Notes under the pieces: generated by a model | The model's database searches: none | Told to the model about the DNA's origin: nothing | The model's input: the letters and a program-made list of their open reading frames with translations, nothing else | In this document: positions 1 through 10,077 of the stretch, one piece after another | How the letters are laid out: each line of letters starts with the position of its first letter | Numbering within the stretch: position 1 is the stretch's first letter | Translations under genes and position numbers: made by a program | Assembly: GCF_033115175.1 (NCBI RefSeq) | Contig: NC_084836.1 | Location: 69,797,297-69,861,296 of the forward strand | Direction: 5' to 3' | From: Lepus europaeus | Taxonomy: Eukaryota; Chordata; Mammalia; Lagomorpha; Leporidae | DNA: 64,000 bases

Positions 1-50
1 CGACCGCGGCTCCCGACCGCGCAACGCCCACGCCGCGGCTTGGAGGGCCC

Positions 51-91
51 AAGATGGCGGCGCGGCGCGTCACGTGAGACGCGATGACGCA
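51..91 (+). promoter_or_regulatory. YY1 / E-box (CLEAR-like) / half-CRE motif cluster
   Basis: Within 41 bases lie aagatggcggc (YY1 core, 51-61), tcacgtga (perfect 8-base palindrome bound by USF/MITF/TFE-type bHLH-Zip proteins, 70-77) and atgacgca (half CRE, 84-91). YY1 motifs of this form often sit just downstream of start sites of CpG-island genes, so transcription may begin close to position 40-55. That placement is inference. Confidence 0.5.
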
Positions 92-299
92 GGACGGCGG
101 CCGGCACGGAGCCCCGCCCCGCTTCGCCCCCCACGCACTTCCACCCTCCGCGGCGCCCCTCCCGCTCCCGCCCCTGGCCCGGAGTCGAGATCATGCCGCC
201 CGTGGCGGCCCCGAGTGCCGCGGACACGGTCGCCTAGGACTGCGGGGCCGTTCGGCGACACCGCGTCTCCCCGCCCCGCCTGGCCCTCGAGGAGGGGGA

Positions 300-413
300 G
301 AGCGCGCGAGGAGGGGGTGGGGAAGTGGGCAGTGAACTCGGCTCCATCTGGGAGGGGTGTGTGTGGGGGAGTGGAAGTTCCCGCCCCGGACTGCGGCGAG
401 GCGGCAGCCACAG
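300..413 (+). other. ATF1: ATF1 exon 1, non-coding (3' boundary only is firm)
   Basis: A textbook 5' splice site, cag|gtaagt, lies at 411-419 in the CpG island, about 9.6 kb before the acceptor of the start-codon exon. The upstream sequence has no good long frame that continues into exon 2, and exon 2 has its own ATG six bases after the acceptor, so this exon should be 5' UTR. The 5' boundary given is nominal; the start site could lie anywhere from about 40 to 380. Confidence 0.55.
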
Positions 414-2026
414 GTAAGTGGGGGGCGGGGGTGGGGCCTCGGCGCCCCCCGGCCCCGGGCGGCGGGGCGCGCGGGCGGCGGGGGAGGGGCGCGGCGGAAG
501 GGGGTGGGGCCGCCCGTCGTCCTGGCCCCCCCACCCGGCCCGGTGCGCTTCCGGTGCCCTCCGCCGCCGTCCCCGCTCGTCGGCTGCCCTAAGCCCAAGT
601 CGGAGCCGCAGGCTTGCCCGCGGCCTGCCGGGACAGCCCGGCCTTGGCCTTGACCTCCGCGCGGTTCCCTCGGAGCTGCTGTGGGGAGGGGGGTCCCGGA
701 GGGCTGGGGAAGACCCTCGGGGCGGCCCCGGCGTGGGTTTCCCACCGCGGAGCGTCGGCGTTTGCACGCCTCAGCCGCTTCCACCGCCTCACGCGTCTGA
801 ACTGGGAGGCTGTTGGCTTGTCTGGTGGCGCGAGCCGTGCGAGAGCGCGGGGCTAAGAATAGTGGAGCGGGAGCGAGCGCGCGCCCGGAAGGCTTCCCAG
901 GCTATTTTCAGCCTCTCCGCTGGGCCGTCCTCACCTGGGATCGAGAGGAAGGACGGGCCCGGGGCGCGAAGGCCCGTGCCCCTCAGAAACACGCGTGCGT
1001 GCGGCTCCCGGGCCGACAGGTCCTCGAGAGCCTGCGCTCGCGTCCGGGTCTGGGGTCCCGGCGCGCGGCGTGCGTGGTGGCCCCCGCGCGTGGGTCGGCG
1101 CGGTGTCGCGGCGTGGCCGGCAGGCGGCGCTCCCCACCGCACAGGCCTTGCCCCCCCCGACCCCATCACGCTCCTTATTTATGTTGAATTTCCAACTGCA
1201 GCGTGGGATGTGGCTGGCTCTGCAGGCTTTCCCGTGCCCGCGTCGCCCCGTGTCTGAAAGCCAGGGGGAAGTCCTGCTTTAATCCTTGCCGCATCCCTTT
1301 TGTCTTTCACTCCCTCTGTTTCCGGTATTGAGGCAGAAAACCGGGCCGCTTGCAATACTGGGACAGGTGCCATGGGGTGAACGGGTTGTCGTTGCTGGGG
1401 TTCTACAGCCCCAAGGCTGTTGACCAGGCTGGGGAAGTTTGGGGAAATAGTTCAGAAGCAGGCCAGGTGAAGAAGCCGCAGCGTAGGGTTTCTGGCAGAG
1501 GGAGAAGCGTTTCTGGCGTCCAGGAAAGGCAAGGCGGGCGCACCGGAGAGATGAAAGAGATCCTGACCGATAGGAGCAGCTCTGCGGGAGACAGGGAGCA
1601 GGAGACAGGGTCGCAGTGACTTCGTTCATTGATACTACTCTGGGTCTCCTGGGCCCGCGCATTCGCTGCGTTCCCAGCATTCCCGTGATACAGGCTCCGA
1701 ACCCCCGGGGGCCTGCAGCATTCCCCAGCCTCATTAGAAACGTGTGCAGGCCGCAGGGACAGCTTTAGGGAAAGGGTGACTGGAGCGGAGAGAAGCTCGC
1801 TCTGAGGCTTTTCCTGGAAGAGGGGCCATGTGGAAGGGAAAAAACAGGACTTTGGAGTAAACCAGTTCTGGCCTCAGGTCTCGCGTTCATGTCTTAAAGT
1901 GAGAGCCACACTACCTGACAATTTCTTTGAGGCTCAATTTATACATTGCTAGAATAGGAATCAGGAGATGACATTAAAAAGCTTAGTTTACTGCCTAGGT
2001 TATAATGTTTCTTTCTGGCCATTTTT
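414..2026. other. Intron 1, proximal unique part
   Basis: GC-rich until about 1250, then mixed sequence with no recognised gene. About 1845-1975 has a weak MIR-like pattern (detailed separately). Long open frames at 418-1257 are a by-product of GC richness. Confidence 0.6.
1845..1975 (+). repeat. Possible MIR remnant
   Basis: The run 'tttggagtaaaccagttctgg ... gaggctcaatttat' followed by a short AT-rich segment follows the order of the MIR consensus (gagtcagactggcctgggt, ctcagtttcctcat), with many mismatches. Confidence 0.35.
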
Positions 2027-2640
2027 TAAAGAAAGCTTTTATTTAATGAATACAAATTACATAGGTACAGCTTTTGGAATATAGCGATTCTTCCCCCCCC
2101 CCCCCCCATACCCGCCCTCCTACCCGTACTCCCATCCCACCTCCTACTCCCTCTCCCATCCCAGTCTTCATTAAGATTCATTTTAATTATCTTTATATAC
2201 AGCAGATCAACTCTATACTGAGTAAAGATTTCAACAGTCTGCACCCACACAGACACACAAAGTATAAAGTACTGTTTGAAGAGTAGTTGTACCATTAATT
2301 CACATAGTACAGCTCATTAAGGACAGAGGTCCTACATGGGGAGCAAGTACACAGTGACTCCCGTTGTTGATTTAACAATTGACACTCTTATTTGTGACGT
2401 CAGCGATCACCCCAGGCTCTTGGCTCTTGTCGTGAGCTGCCAAGGCTATGGAAGCCTTGCCATTTTTTTTTTTTTTTAAAGATGTTCCGCCTTCCCTTTC
2501 GTTGTCTATGCGAGTAAGATCATAGACTGCCTCCATTTCTGATCCCCAGTTCATTCCCATTGTTGGCACTTCCCTTGGGATTTGATTGTGCCCCCACTTA
2601 CACATGCTGCCTAGGGCTTTATTTTTATAGAAAACACACA
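2027..2640 (-). mobile_element. Lagomorph L1 3' end
   Basis: Starts with the complement of an A tail (cttttatttaatgaatac), then a C-run at 2093-2107 with a CCCTCC-type polypyrimidine tract, then 'tttaacaattgacactctta', shared with the copies at 25270 and 34855. It is a 5'-truncated LINE-1 inserted antisense to ATF1. Confidence 0.75.
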
Positions 2641-2664
2641 CACATTTATTTATTTATTTTTCTT

Positions 2665-2957
2665 TATTTATAAACTTATTTCAGAGTTAGACAGTGAGAG
2701 AGAGAGACAGAAAGGTCTTTCTTTTCCGTTGGTTCACCCCCCAAATGGCCACTATGGCCGGAGCTGCGCCGATCCGAAGCAAGGAGCCAGGTGCGTCTCC
2801 TGGTCTCCCATGTGGGTGCAGGGCCCAATCACTTGGGCCATCCTCCACTGCCTTCCCCAGGCCACAGCAGAGAGCTGGACTGGAAGAGGAGCAACCGGGA
2901 CTAGAACCCGGCACCGCAGGCGGAGGATTAACCAAGTGAGCCATGGCGCTGGCCCCA
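2665..2957 (-). repeat. C-SINE, intermediate age
   Basis: Reads from an A/T-rich tail through 'ggttcaccccccaaatggcc' to a tRNA-like head containing 'gggactagaacccgg', the complement of a Pol III B box, and ends gccatggcgctggcc. Confidence 0.8.
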
Positions 2958-2978
2958 ACAAAATTTATTATATTAAAC

Positions 2979-3292
2979 CTTTTTTTTTTTTTTAATTGAT
3001 TTACTTGAAAGAGTTACAGAGAGGCAGAAAAAGAGACAGAGATCTTCCATCTGCTGGTTCACTCCCTAAATGGCTGCAACAGCCGGAGCTGTGCCGATCC
3101 AAAGCTGGGAGCCAGGAGCTTCTTTGGGGTCTCCCACGCAGATGCAGGGGCCCAAGAACTTGGGCCATCTTCTACTGCTTTCTCAGGCCATAGTTGAGAG
3201 CTGGGTCAGAAGTGGAGCAGCCGGGAGGTGAACCGGCGCCCATATGGGATACTGGCACAGCAGGCAGTGGCTTTACCACAGTGCTGGCCCCT
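2979..3292 (-). repeat. C-SINE, older subfamily
   Basis: T-run tail at 2979-2993, then tail region 'gagttacagagaggcag', body 'gagccaggagcttct' and head ending 'cacagtgctggcccc'. The complement of the tRNA-like head is at the right end. Confidence 0.85.
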
Positions 3293-3299
3293 AAGCACT

Positions 3300-3625
3300 T
3301 TTTTTTTTCTTAGAGATTTATTTTTTTTTATTTGAAAGGCAGAGTTACAGAGACAGAGAGAAGAGAATTCTGTCCACTCGTTCGCTCACCAAATGGCTAC
3401 AACGGCCGGAGCTGGGCTGATCTGAAGCCAGGTGCCAGGAGCTTCTTCCAGGTTTCCCAACTGGGTACAGGAGGCCCAAGTAGTTGGGCCATCTTCTACT
3501 GCTTTCCAGGCCATTAGCAAGGAGCTGGAGCAGAAGTTGAGCAGCCTGGACTCAAACTGGCACCCATATGGGATGCTGACACCACAAGCTGAGGCTTACC
3601 CTCTCTGCCCAGGCACTGGCCCTAG
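3300..3625 (-). repeat. C-SINE, older subfamily
   Basis: T-run tail, 'ggcagagttacagagacag', then body to 'cccatatgggatgctgaca' and a decayed head 'aggcactggcccta'. Confidence 0.8.
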
Positions 3626-3651
3626 TAATGATCTTTTTTAAAATTCCTGTT

Positions 3652-3961
3652 GCTGAGGCTAATGCTGTGGTATTATAGGTTAAGCCTTCACCTGCGGTGC
3701 TGGCATCCCAAATGGGTGCCAGTTCGAGTCCAGGCTGCTCAACTTCTGCTCCAGCTCTCTGCTAATGGCCTGGGAAAAGTAGTGGGAGATGGCCCAAATG
3801 CTGGGGCTCTTGCCACCCATGTGGGAGACCCGGAAGAAGCTCCTGGATTGGCATAGCTCTGGCCATTGAGGCCATTTGGGGAGTGAAGCAGCGGATGGAA
3901 GACCTTTCTTGTCTCTCCCTCTCACTGTAACTCTGTCTCTCAAGTAAATATTTTTTTAAAA
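3652..3961 (+). repeat. C-SINE, older subfamily
   Basis: Forward copy: head 'gaggctaatgctgtggta', B-box region 'ggtgccagttcgagtcc', body and tail 'tctcaagtaaatatt' followed by A-rich DNA. Confidence 0.85.
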
Positions 3962-3999
3962 ATTCCTATTTTCTCATGGTTTCCTGATAGCTAGAAACC

Positions 4000-4350
4000 T
4001 CTCTCTCTCTCTCTCTCTTTAAATATTTATTTTATTATTTGAAAGACAAAGTTACAGAGAGAGGCACAGAGAGAGTGGTCTTCCAACCACTGGTTCACTC
4101 CCTAGATGGCCACAACAGCTGGAACTGCACCGATCCGAAGGCAGGAGCCAGGAGCTTCTTCCAGGTCTCCCACGTGGGTGTAGGGGCCCAAGGATTTGGG
4201 CCATCCTCCACTGCTTTCCCAGACCACAGCAGAGAGCTGGATTGGAAGAGGGGCAGCCAGGACTCTGTCTGCTACTTCCCGTCATCCATATGGGATGCTG
4301 AGGCTTCAGGACAGGGCTTTAACCTGCTGTACCACAGTGCCAGCCCTTAG
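4000..4350 (-). repeat. C-SINE with CT microsatellite at its tail
   Basis: A (CT) run at 4001-4018 precedes 'ttaaatatttattttattat', and the body ends 'cacagtgccagccctt'. The first part of the head is shortened. Confidence 0.8.
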
Positions 4351-4361
4351 AATTCTCTTTT

Positions 4362-4766
4362 TTAAAAGTTATTTTTTTATTGGAAAAGTAGAGTGACACA
4401 GAGAGGGGGAGAGACAGAGATTTTTTTTTTTTAAAGATTTATTTATAGAGATTTTTTTTTTTTTAAAAGATTTATTTATTTCAGACCAGAATTAGGGAGA
4501 GACAGAGATCTTCCATCCGCCGCTGGTTTACTCCCCAAATGGTTGCAACAGTCTGCACTGGGACAAGTCAGGAGCCAGGAGCTTCTCCTGGGTCTTCCAC
4601 ATGGGTGGCAGGGACCCCAGCATTTGGACCATCTCCCACTACTTTTCTCAGGCCATTAGCAGGGAGCTGGATGGGAAGTGGATCAGCCAGAACATGAACC
4701 GGCTCCCATATGGGATGTTGGCGTTGCAGACAGCAATTTTACTTGCTACACCACAGAGTTGGCACA
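4362..4766 (-). repeat. C-SINE with duplicated tail segments
   Basis: Three successive T-rich tail starts occur at about 4370, 4424 and 4450 (each T-run then 'aaagatttattta') before one body ending near 'cacagagttggc'. This suggests SINE insertion into, or slippage within, the tail of another. Confidence 0.7.
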
Positions 4767-4769
4767 AAG

Positions 4770-5097
4770 AGAGCGAGCGAGCGAGCGATTAAGAGAGCAT
4801 GCACGTGCCTGCTTCTGTCTGCTGGTTCACTGCCCACACACCTGCAATAGCTAGGGCTGGTCCATGCTGAGGTCAGGAGCCAGGAACTCAATGCAGGTTT
4901 TCTATGTGGGTGACAGGGCTCCAAATACTTGGGCCGTCATCTGCTTTCCCAAACTCGTTAGCAGAGAGCGGAGTCAGAAGGGTAGTTGGAACTCCAGCCA
5001 GTGCTCCCATGTGGGATGTAGGCGCCCTGGTGGATGCCGGCCCTGCTGAGGCACAAGGCTCACTCGCACCGAGGGGCATTCTTGCCGAGAACCTTGG
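4770..5097 (-). repeat. C-SINE, strongly decayed
   Basis: Begins with a GAGC microsatellite-like tail (4772-4788), then 'ctgctggttcactgcc', 'gtcaggagccaggaactc' and a degraded head. Confidence 0.65.
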
Positions 5098-5099
5098 CC

Positions 5100-5450
5100 C
5101 TGTGCCTGCAATCTTAATTAAGCAAGAAAGATGTTCATTACACTATTATTTTGTTTGGAAAAGAATATGACGTACATTCCTTTGATATATTATATAGCCT
5201 TTAAATATGTTCGTATTTAAAACCTGGAAGGTATTTGTGATGAGTGGAAACGATATAAAGATACAAAATTACCCTTACAGTGTGGTTCTGACTTTCCAAA
5301 AACTGGAAATAGAGTGAAGAGACATTTGACAATATTGAGGTTGAGATTTGTCATCCATTTTTCCCCCCCTGTGGTAAATTTTCTGAATTAGGAAAAAGGC
5401 TAATGCCACACTTATCATGCTTTTCATTTTTTTTTTATGTGTGTGGGGCA
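5100..5450. other. Intron 1 unique stretch
   Basis: AT-rich DNA with short homopolymer runs. No exon, RNA gene or recognisable repeat is apparent. Confidence 0.6.
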
Positions 5451-6720
5451 AATTTATTTATTTATTTTCCCCCAAAGGAACCTTTTATTTAAGGAATACA
5501 CACTTCATGCACTTCTTTTTTCTTTTTTTTTTTTTTTTAAAGATTATTTATTTGAAAGGCAGAGTTACACAGAGAAAGAAGGAGAGGCAGAGAGAGAGAG
5601 AGCGGGTGCTCTTCCATCTGCTGGTTTACTCCCTAATTGGCTGCAATGGCTGGAGCTGAACCGATCAGGAGCCAGGAGCTGCTTCTGGGTCTTCCACGTG
5701 GATGCAGAGGCCCAAGGACTTGGACCATCTTCTTCTGCTTTCTCAGGTCATAGCAGGGAGCTGGGCTGGATTGGAAGTGGAGCAGCCAGGAGTCAAACCA
5801 GCGCCCATATAGGATGCCAGCACTGCAGGCAGCAGCTTTTTCCGCTACGCCACAGCACCGGCCCCAACTTCATGCATTTCATAAATATAACTTTAGGAAT
5901 ATAATAATTTTTCCCACCGCACCTACCCTCCCACCCACACTCCCAACTATCTTCTTCCTCCCTCTTCTAGTTCTAGTCTTATTTTTCACTAAGATCTATT
6001 TTCAATTAACTTTATACCCATAAGATTAACTCTATACTAACTAGAGAGTTCAACAAATTGTATGAAAAAAAAAAAAAAAACCTGTTCCTGAACAGTCGAG
6101 AAGGCTGTTCAAAGTCATTGCATCTTGAAGTTGATTTCACTTCTTTTTTAAAGCATTCTTTTTTTTTTTTTTTGAGAAAATTAACTTTAAAGAAGAACCC
6201 AAGAATGATACTTTTTTTGCAAGCACTTAGACTGATGAAACTTAAGAATATCCTCCACTTAATACACTAAAGTAAATCTTTGAGAACAAGTTTTACTATT
6301 AACTCTCATAATACAACTCTAAGGACAGAGGTTGTCCTGCATGGGAAGTTAGTGCACAGTGACTCCTGTTGTTAATTTACAATTAACACTCTTATGTATG
6401 ACCTCAGTGATCCCCTGAGCTGCCTTGACATGAGCTGCCTAGGCTGTGGAGGCCTTTTAAATCTTTTAAATCTACAGACTCCTGTATTTAGACAAGGCCA
6501 TAAGCAAAGCAGAAGTTCTCTCCTCCCTTCAGAGAAAAGTACGTCCTCCTTTGATGGCCTGTTCTCTCCACTGGGGTCTCACTCACGGAGATCCTTCATG
6601 TAGGACACTTTTTGTGTCTTGGCTTTTCCTTGCCTAAAATGCTCTCTTGGGCTTTTCAGCCAGACCAGAATGCCTTCAGGGTTAATTCTGATGTCAGAGT
6701 GCTACTTAAATATGCTTTTC
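5450..6720 (-). mobile_element. Lagomorph L1 3' end, split by a SINE
   Basis: 'ccttttatttaaggaataca' begins the complement of the L1 3' end; it is interrupted at about 5520-5867 by a SINE and resumes with 'cataaatataactttaggaa' and the polypyrimidine tract at 5915-5970. The right half contains 'gacctcagtgatcccctgag', shared with other L1 copies here. Confidence 0.75.
5518..5867 (-). repeat. C-SINE inserted in the L1
   Basis: The flanks are target duplications: acttcatgcacttc before and acttcatgcatttc after. The T-run tail is at 5521-5538 and the head ends 'cacagcaccggcccc'. Confidence 0.88.
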
Positions 6721-6721
6721 A

Positions 6722-7113
6722 TTTAAAAAATTTACTGATTTATTTGAAAAGCACAGTGATAGAGTGAGATATGGAAATCTCTCTTTTTTTTTTTTCCCTA
6801 AGATTCATTTCTCTGAAAAGCAGAGTTAGAGAGCTCAATCTTCATCTGCTGGTTCATTCCCCAAATGGTCACAGTGGCCGGGGCTAGGCCAGGCCAAAGT
6901 CAGGAGCCAGGAGCTTGCAACTCCATCTTTTTCTCTCACTTGAGTGGCAGAGACTACTCAAATACATGGCATTGCTGTTTCCTGGCACATTAGCAGGGAG
7001 CTGGATGTAGAGTAGAGGAGCTGGACTTGACCAAACTTGAACTGGCACTGAGATACAGGATACACCTTTCCCAAGCAGCTGCATAACTTGGCGCACCACA
7101 ACACCCACCCCCT
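6722..7113 (-). repeat. C-SINE plus a tail fragment
   Basis: A 50-base SINE tail (6722-6775) is followed by a second T-run tail and a complete but decayed body (6785-7113) ending 'gcgcaccacaacacccaccc'. Confidence 0.7.
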
Positions 7114-7412
7114 TGTTAGTTTTTATTTTATCTGAAAGAGACAGAGTGATCTTCTGTTTGCTGGTTCACTCCTCAGATGCCTGTCTGCAGCAGAGGGTCT
7201 GTGCCAGGCCAGCGTTAGGAGCCAGGAACTCAGATTGGCGTCTCCGCTCGTGGTGGTCCAGTCCCAAACACTTGAGCCGTCACCTGCTGCTTCCCAAGGT
7301 GTGCATTAGCAGGAAGCTGGAGTAGGAAGCAGAGCCCAGACCCAGACCAGGCACTCTGATATTGGGTGTGGGCATCCCAGCTGGCGTCTTAGTCACTGTG
7401 CCAAGTGCTTGC
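7114..7412 (-). repeat. C-SINE, decayed
   Basis: 'tattttatctgaaagagaca' tail region, then 'ctggttcactcctcagatgc', ending 'actgtgccaagtgcttgccc'. Confidence 0.7.
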
Positions 7413-7454
7413 CCTTTGTCATTTTTCAGTGACTGCGAACAATTTCAATCCTGG

Positions 7455-7510
7455 TCTTGGGGCCAGTGTGTGGCATAGCCGGTGAAGCTGCCACCTGCAG
7501 TGCTGCCATG
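7455..7510 (+). repeat. C-SINE head fragment
   Basis: Only the forward tRNA-like head remains: 'ggggccagtgtgtggcatag' then 'gaagctgccacctgcagtg'. Confidence 0.6.
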
Positions 7511-7639
7511 AATCTTGATGTTATCAGTGAATGTTTTCTGATTTCCAAAAAGAAGAGGAATGGACATAGAGGCTTAAACTTGGTTTATTAAGTCAGTGAT
7601 GTTAAGGAGCAGGTACCTAGTTGCCCTCTCTTTATTTTT

Positions 7640-7945
7640 TATTATTCGTTTGAAGATTGATTGATTTATTTGAAAGGCAGAGTTGCAGAGAGGCAGAGGC
7701 AGGGAGACAAAGAGGCCGTCCATCCTCTGGTTCGCTCCTCAGATGGCCGCAATGGCTGGAGCTGGGCCAATCCAAAGCCAGGAGCCAGGAACTTCTGAGT
7801 CTCCCACGTGGGTTCAGGGGCCCATGCACTTGGGCCATCTTCTGCTTTTCTTAGGTGCATTAGCAGGGAGTTGGATCGGAAGTTGAGCCGCTGGGTCACG
7901 AACTGGCACCCATATGGGATGCTGGTGCCACAGGTGGAGGCTGGA
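7640..7945 (-). repeat. C-SINE
   Basis: 'gatttatttgaaaggcagag' tail side through 'gagccaggaacttct' to 'cccatatgggatgctggtgc'; the last part of the head is lost. Confidence 0.8.
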
Positions 7946-7984
7946 TCCTTTGTTTCTGTATTTTAATATTGGGCCATTCTTTTT

Positions 7985-8305
7985 GTTGTTGTTAAGATTT
8001 ATTTTTTAAATTTAGTTGAAAGGCAAAGTTACAGAGAGAGGGAGAGATATTCTGTCCATTGGTTTAGGTCCCAAATGGCCACCACCACTGAGGCAGGGCC
8101 AGGCAGAAGCCAGGAGCTTCATCCCAGTCCCACATGGGTGCAGGGGCTCAAGCACTTGGTTCATCCTCCACTGCTTTCCCAGGCACATTAGCAGGGAGCT
8201 GGATCAGAAGTGGAGTAGCCAGGACTCAAACTGACCACCCATATGGGATGCTGGCGTTGTAGGAGGCGGCTTTTAACCCGCTGTTCCACAATGCCTGGCT
8301 CAATG
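7985..8305 (-). repeat. C-SINE
   Basis: GTT-rich tail at 7982-7995, then 'aaggcaaagttacagagaga', ending 'ctgttccacaatgcctggc'. Confidence 0.8.
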
Positions 8306-8368
8306 TTAGCTGTTCTAGTGGTTGTGAAAAGATGCCTTACTGTGACTTTTGTTTGCATTTTCCTAATT

Positions 8369-8687
8369 TATTTTTTTATTTTTGACAGGCAGAGTGGACA
8401 GTGAGAGAGAGACAGAGAGAAAGGTCTTCCTTTTTGCCATTGGTTCACCCTCCAATGGCCGCTGCGGTAGGCGCGCTGCGGCCGGCGCACCGCGCTGATC
8501 CGATGGCAGGAGCTAGGTGCTTCTCCTGGTCTCCCATGGGGTGCAGGGCCCAAGGACTTGGGCCATCCTCCACTGCACTCCCTGGCCACAGCAGAGAGCT
8601 GGCCTGGAAGAGGGGCGACCGGGACTAGAACCCGGTGTGCCGGCGCCGCAAGGCAGAGGATTAGCCTAGTGAGCCGCAGCGCTGGCC
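8369..8687 (-). mobile_element. Young C-SINE with perfect target-site duplication
   Basis: Flanked by a 15-bp duplication tgcattttcctaatt (8354-8368 and 8688-8702). Full-length: tail, 'gacaggcagagtggacagtg', CpG-rich centre 'gcgcgctgcggccggcgcac', and head with 'gggactagaacccgg' and 'gtgccggcgccgc'. Confidence 0.93.
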
Positions 8688-8910
8688 TGCATTTTCCTAA
8701 TTATTAGTGATGTTGAACATCTTCTTAGGCTTGCTGGCCAGCCCTCTCTCTCTTTTTTTTTTATCTTTGCATATAACCATAAAAACCTCAAATTGTATCT
8801 GAATGTTTTAATAGTCTTTTTTGTTGATAGTTCTCTCCCTATTTACATATTTGATCATATTTAAATAACCTGTTTATTCTCATTCTTACTCAGTCTACAT
8901 ATTCCTTTTC

Positions 8911-9219
8911 TTAAAAAAAAAAAAGATTATTTTACTTGAAAGAGAGAAAGAGATCTTCCAAACACTGGTTTACTCCCCAAATGACCACAACAGTTGGGGC
9001 TGGGCCAGGCCAAAGCCAAGAGCCAGGAACTCCATCTGGGTCTCCCACATGGGTGCAGGGGCCCAAGTACTTGGGCCACCTTCTGCTGCCTGCTGCTTTC
9101 CTAGGCACATTAGCAGGGAGCTGGATCAGAAATGGGACAAGTGGGACTTGTACCCATTCGGGATGCTGGTGCTGCAGGTGGCAACTTAACCTTACACTGC
9201 GCCATGATGCCGGTCCCTC
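8911..9219 (-). repeat. C-SINE
   Basis: A-rich to 'gattattttacttgaaagag', body 'gagccaggaactccatctgg', ending 'cgccatgatgccggtccc'. Confidence 0.8.
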
Positions 9220-9224
9220 AGCCT

Positions 9225-9510
9225 GCATATTAAGCAGTTAATCATTTGGTTCTGTGTAACCTCTTTAGGCACAGTTTTATTTTTTGATCAGGTTTTACTC
9301 AGTAAATTCTCTATGTCAAACTATGCGTGCAGTTGGAAGCTGTTCTCTAAGCTAGAGAAGGGAATGCATGTGTCCAGGGAGGTTGTCATACTTGTTGAGT
9401 GGAATAATATTTTAAATTAACCATAGTAATTGATGAATATATGTGCTGTTTATTAAATTTAAACATGTTCCTTTGGGTCAGATTTTTAAATGAGATGCCA
9501 GGAAAAGTCT
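9225..9510. other. Intron 1 unique stretch
   Basis: AT-rich intronic DNA. No feature seen. Confidence 0.6.
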
Positions 9511-9517
9511 CTCTCTC

Positions 9518-9860
9518 TTTTTTTTTTTTTAAGATTTATTTTATTTTGCTTGAAAGTCAGAGTTAGATAGAGAAGGAGAGGCAGAGAGCGAGAGAGAGGT
9601 CTTCCTTCTGCTGGTTCACTCCCCAGTTGGCCACAATGGCCGGAGCTGCGCCGATCTGAAGCCAGGAGCCAGGAGCTTCTTCTGGGTCTCCCACACAGGT
9701 GCAGGTGCTGGCCAAGCACTTGGGCCATCTCTACTGCTTTTCCGGGCCATAGCAGAGAGCTGGATCGCAAGTGAAGCAGCCAGGACTCGCACCGGTGCCC
9801 ATATGGGATGCCGGCACCGCAGGCAGCGGCTTTACTCGCTAAGCCACAGCGCCAGCCCCG
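9518..9860 (-). repeat. C-SINE, fairly intact
   Basis: T-run tail at 9519-9530, body through 'cccatatgggatgccggcac' and head 'aagccacagcgccagccccg'. gaaaagtctct occurs on both sides (9502-9512, 9860-9870) as target duplication. Confidence 0.87.
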
Positions 9861-9987
9861 AAAAGTCTCTTCTCCTATACACCATAGCTACCAGTTCTGT
9901 TCCATAGAGGCAAGCAAATGATCGGTTTTGACATGACTGCATAGTATTCTATAGCACCTTTATTTTTACTGACTTTTTCTCTTGTAG

Positions 9988-10077
9988 TTGATTATGGAAG
10001 ATTCCCACAAGAGTAACGCTTCAGAGACAGCACCTCAAGCTGGTTCAGCAGTTCAGGGAGCTCATATTTCTCAACAG
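9988..10077 (+). CDS. ATF1: ATF1 exon 2 (start codon; residues 1-28)
   Basis: Acceptor tttttctcttgtag ends at 9987 and donor caacag|gtaagg lies at 10077/10078. ATG is at 9994-9996, six bases into the exon, and reads M-E-D-S-H-K-S, the known ATF1 N terminus. Coding ends in phase 0 after ...G-A-H-I-S-Q-Q. Human ATF1, from memory, has three extra residues (H-I-A) before Q-Q. The bases catatt-tct could have been one unit of a short tandem repeat, so a 9-base contraction is the simple explanation. An 80-bp near-identical copy of the acceptor and first part of this exon lies at 11831-11910. Confidence 0.95.

Larger units (their letters stand above)
1..1250. promoter_or_regulatory. ATF1: CpG island and promoter region of ATF1
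   Basis: The first 1.2 kb is very GC-rich and full of CpG, then falls to ordinary AT-rich intron. No TATA box is evident, which fits a housekeeping CpG-island promoter. Visible motifs include a YY1-type aagatggcggc at 51-61, the palindrome tcacgtga at 70-77, a half-CRE tgacg at 85-89, an E2F-like ttcccgcc at 378-385 and many GC boxes. The assignment to ATF1 rests on the consensus donor at 413/414 and the next recognised exon being ATF1 exon 2. The transcription start cannot be fixed from sequence alone. Confidence 0.8.

Noticed and set aside
54..62. ATG at position 54 as an upstream start codon
   Set aside because: It is part of the YY1 motif aagatggcggc, and no coding continuity to exon 2 exists.
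418..1257. 279-codon open frame across the CpG island (and several overlapping ones on both strands)
   Set aside because: GC-rich DNA lacks stop codons by chance. All frames are open together, the products are Arg/Pro/Gly-rich low-complexity, and the frame crosses the consensus exon 1 donor.
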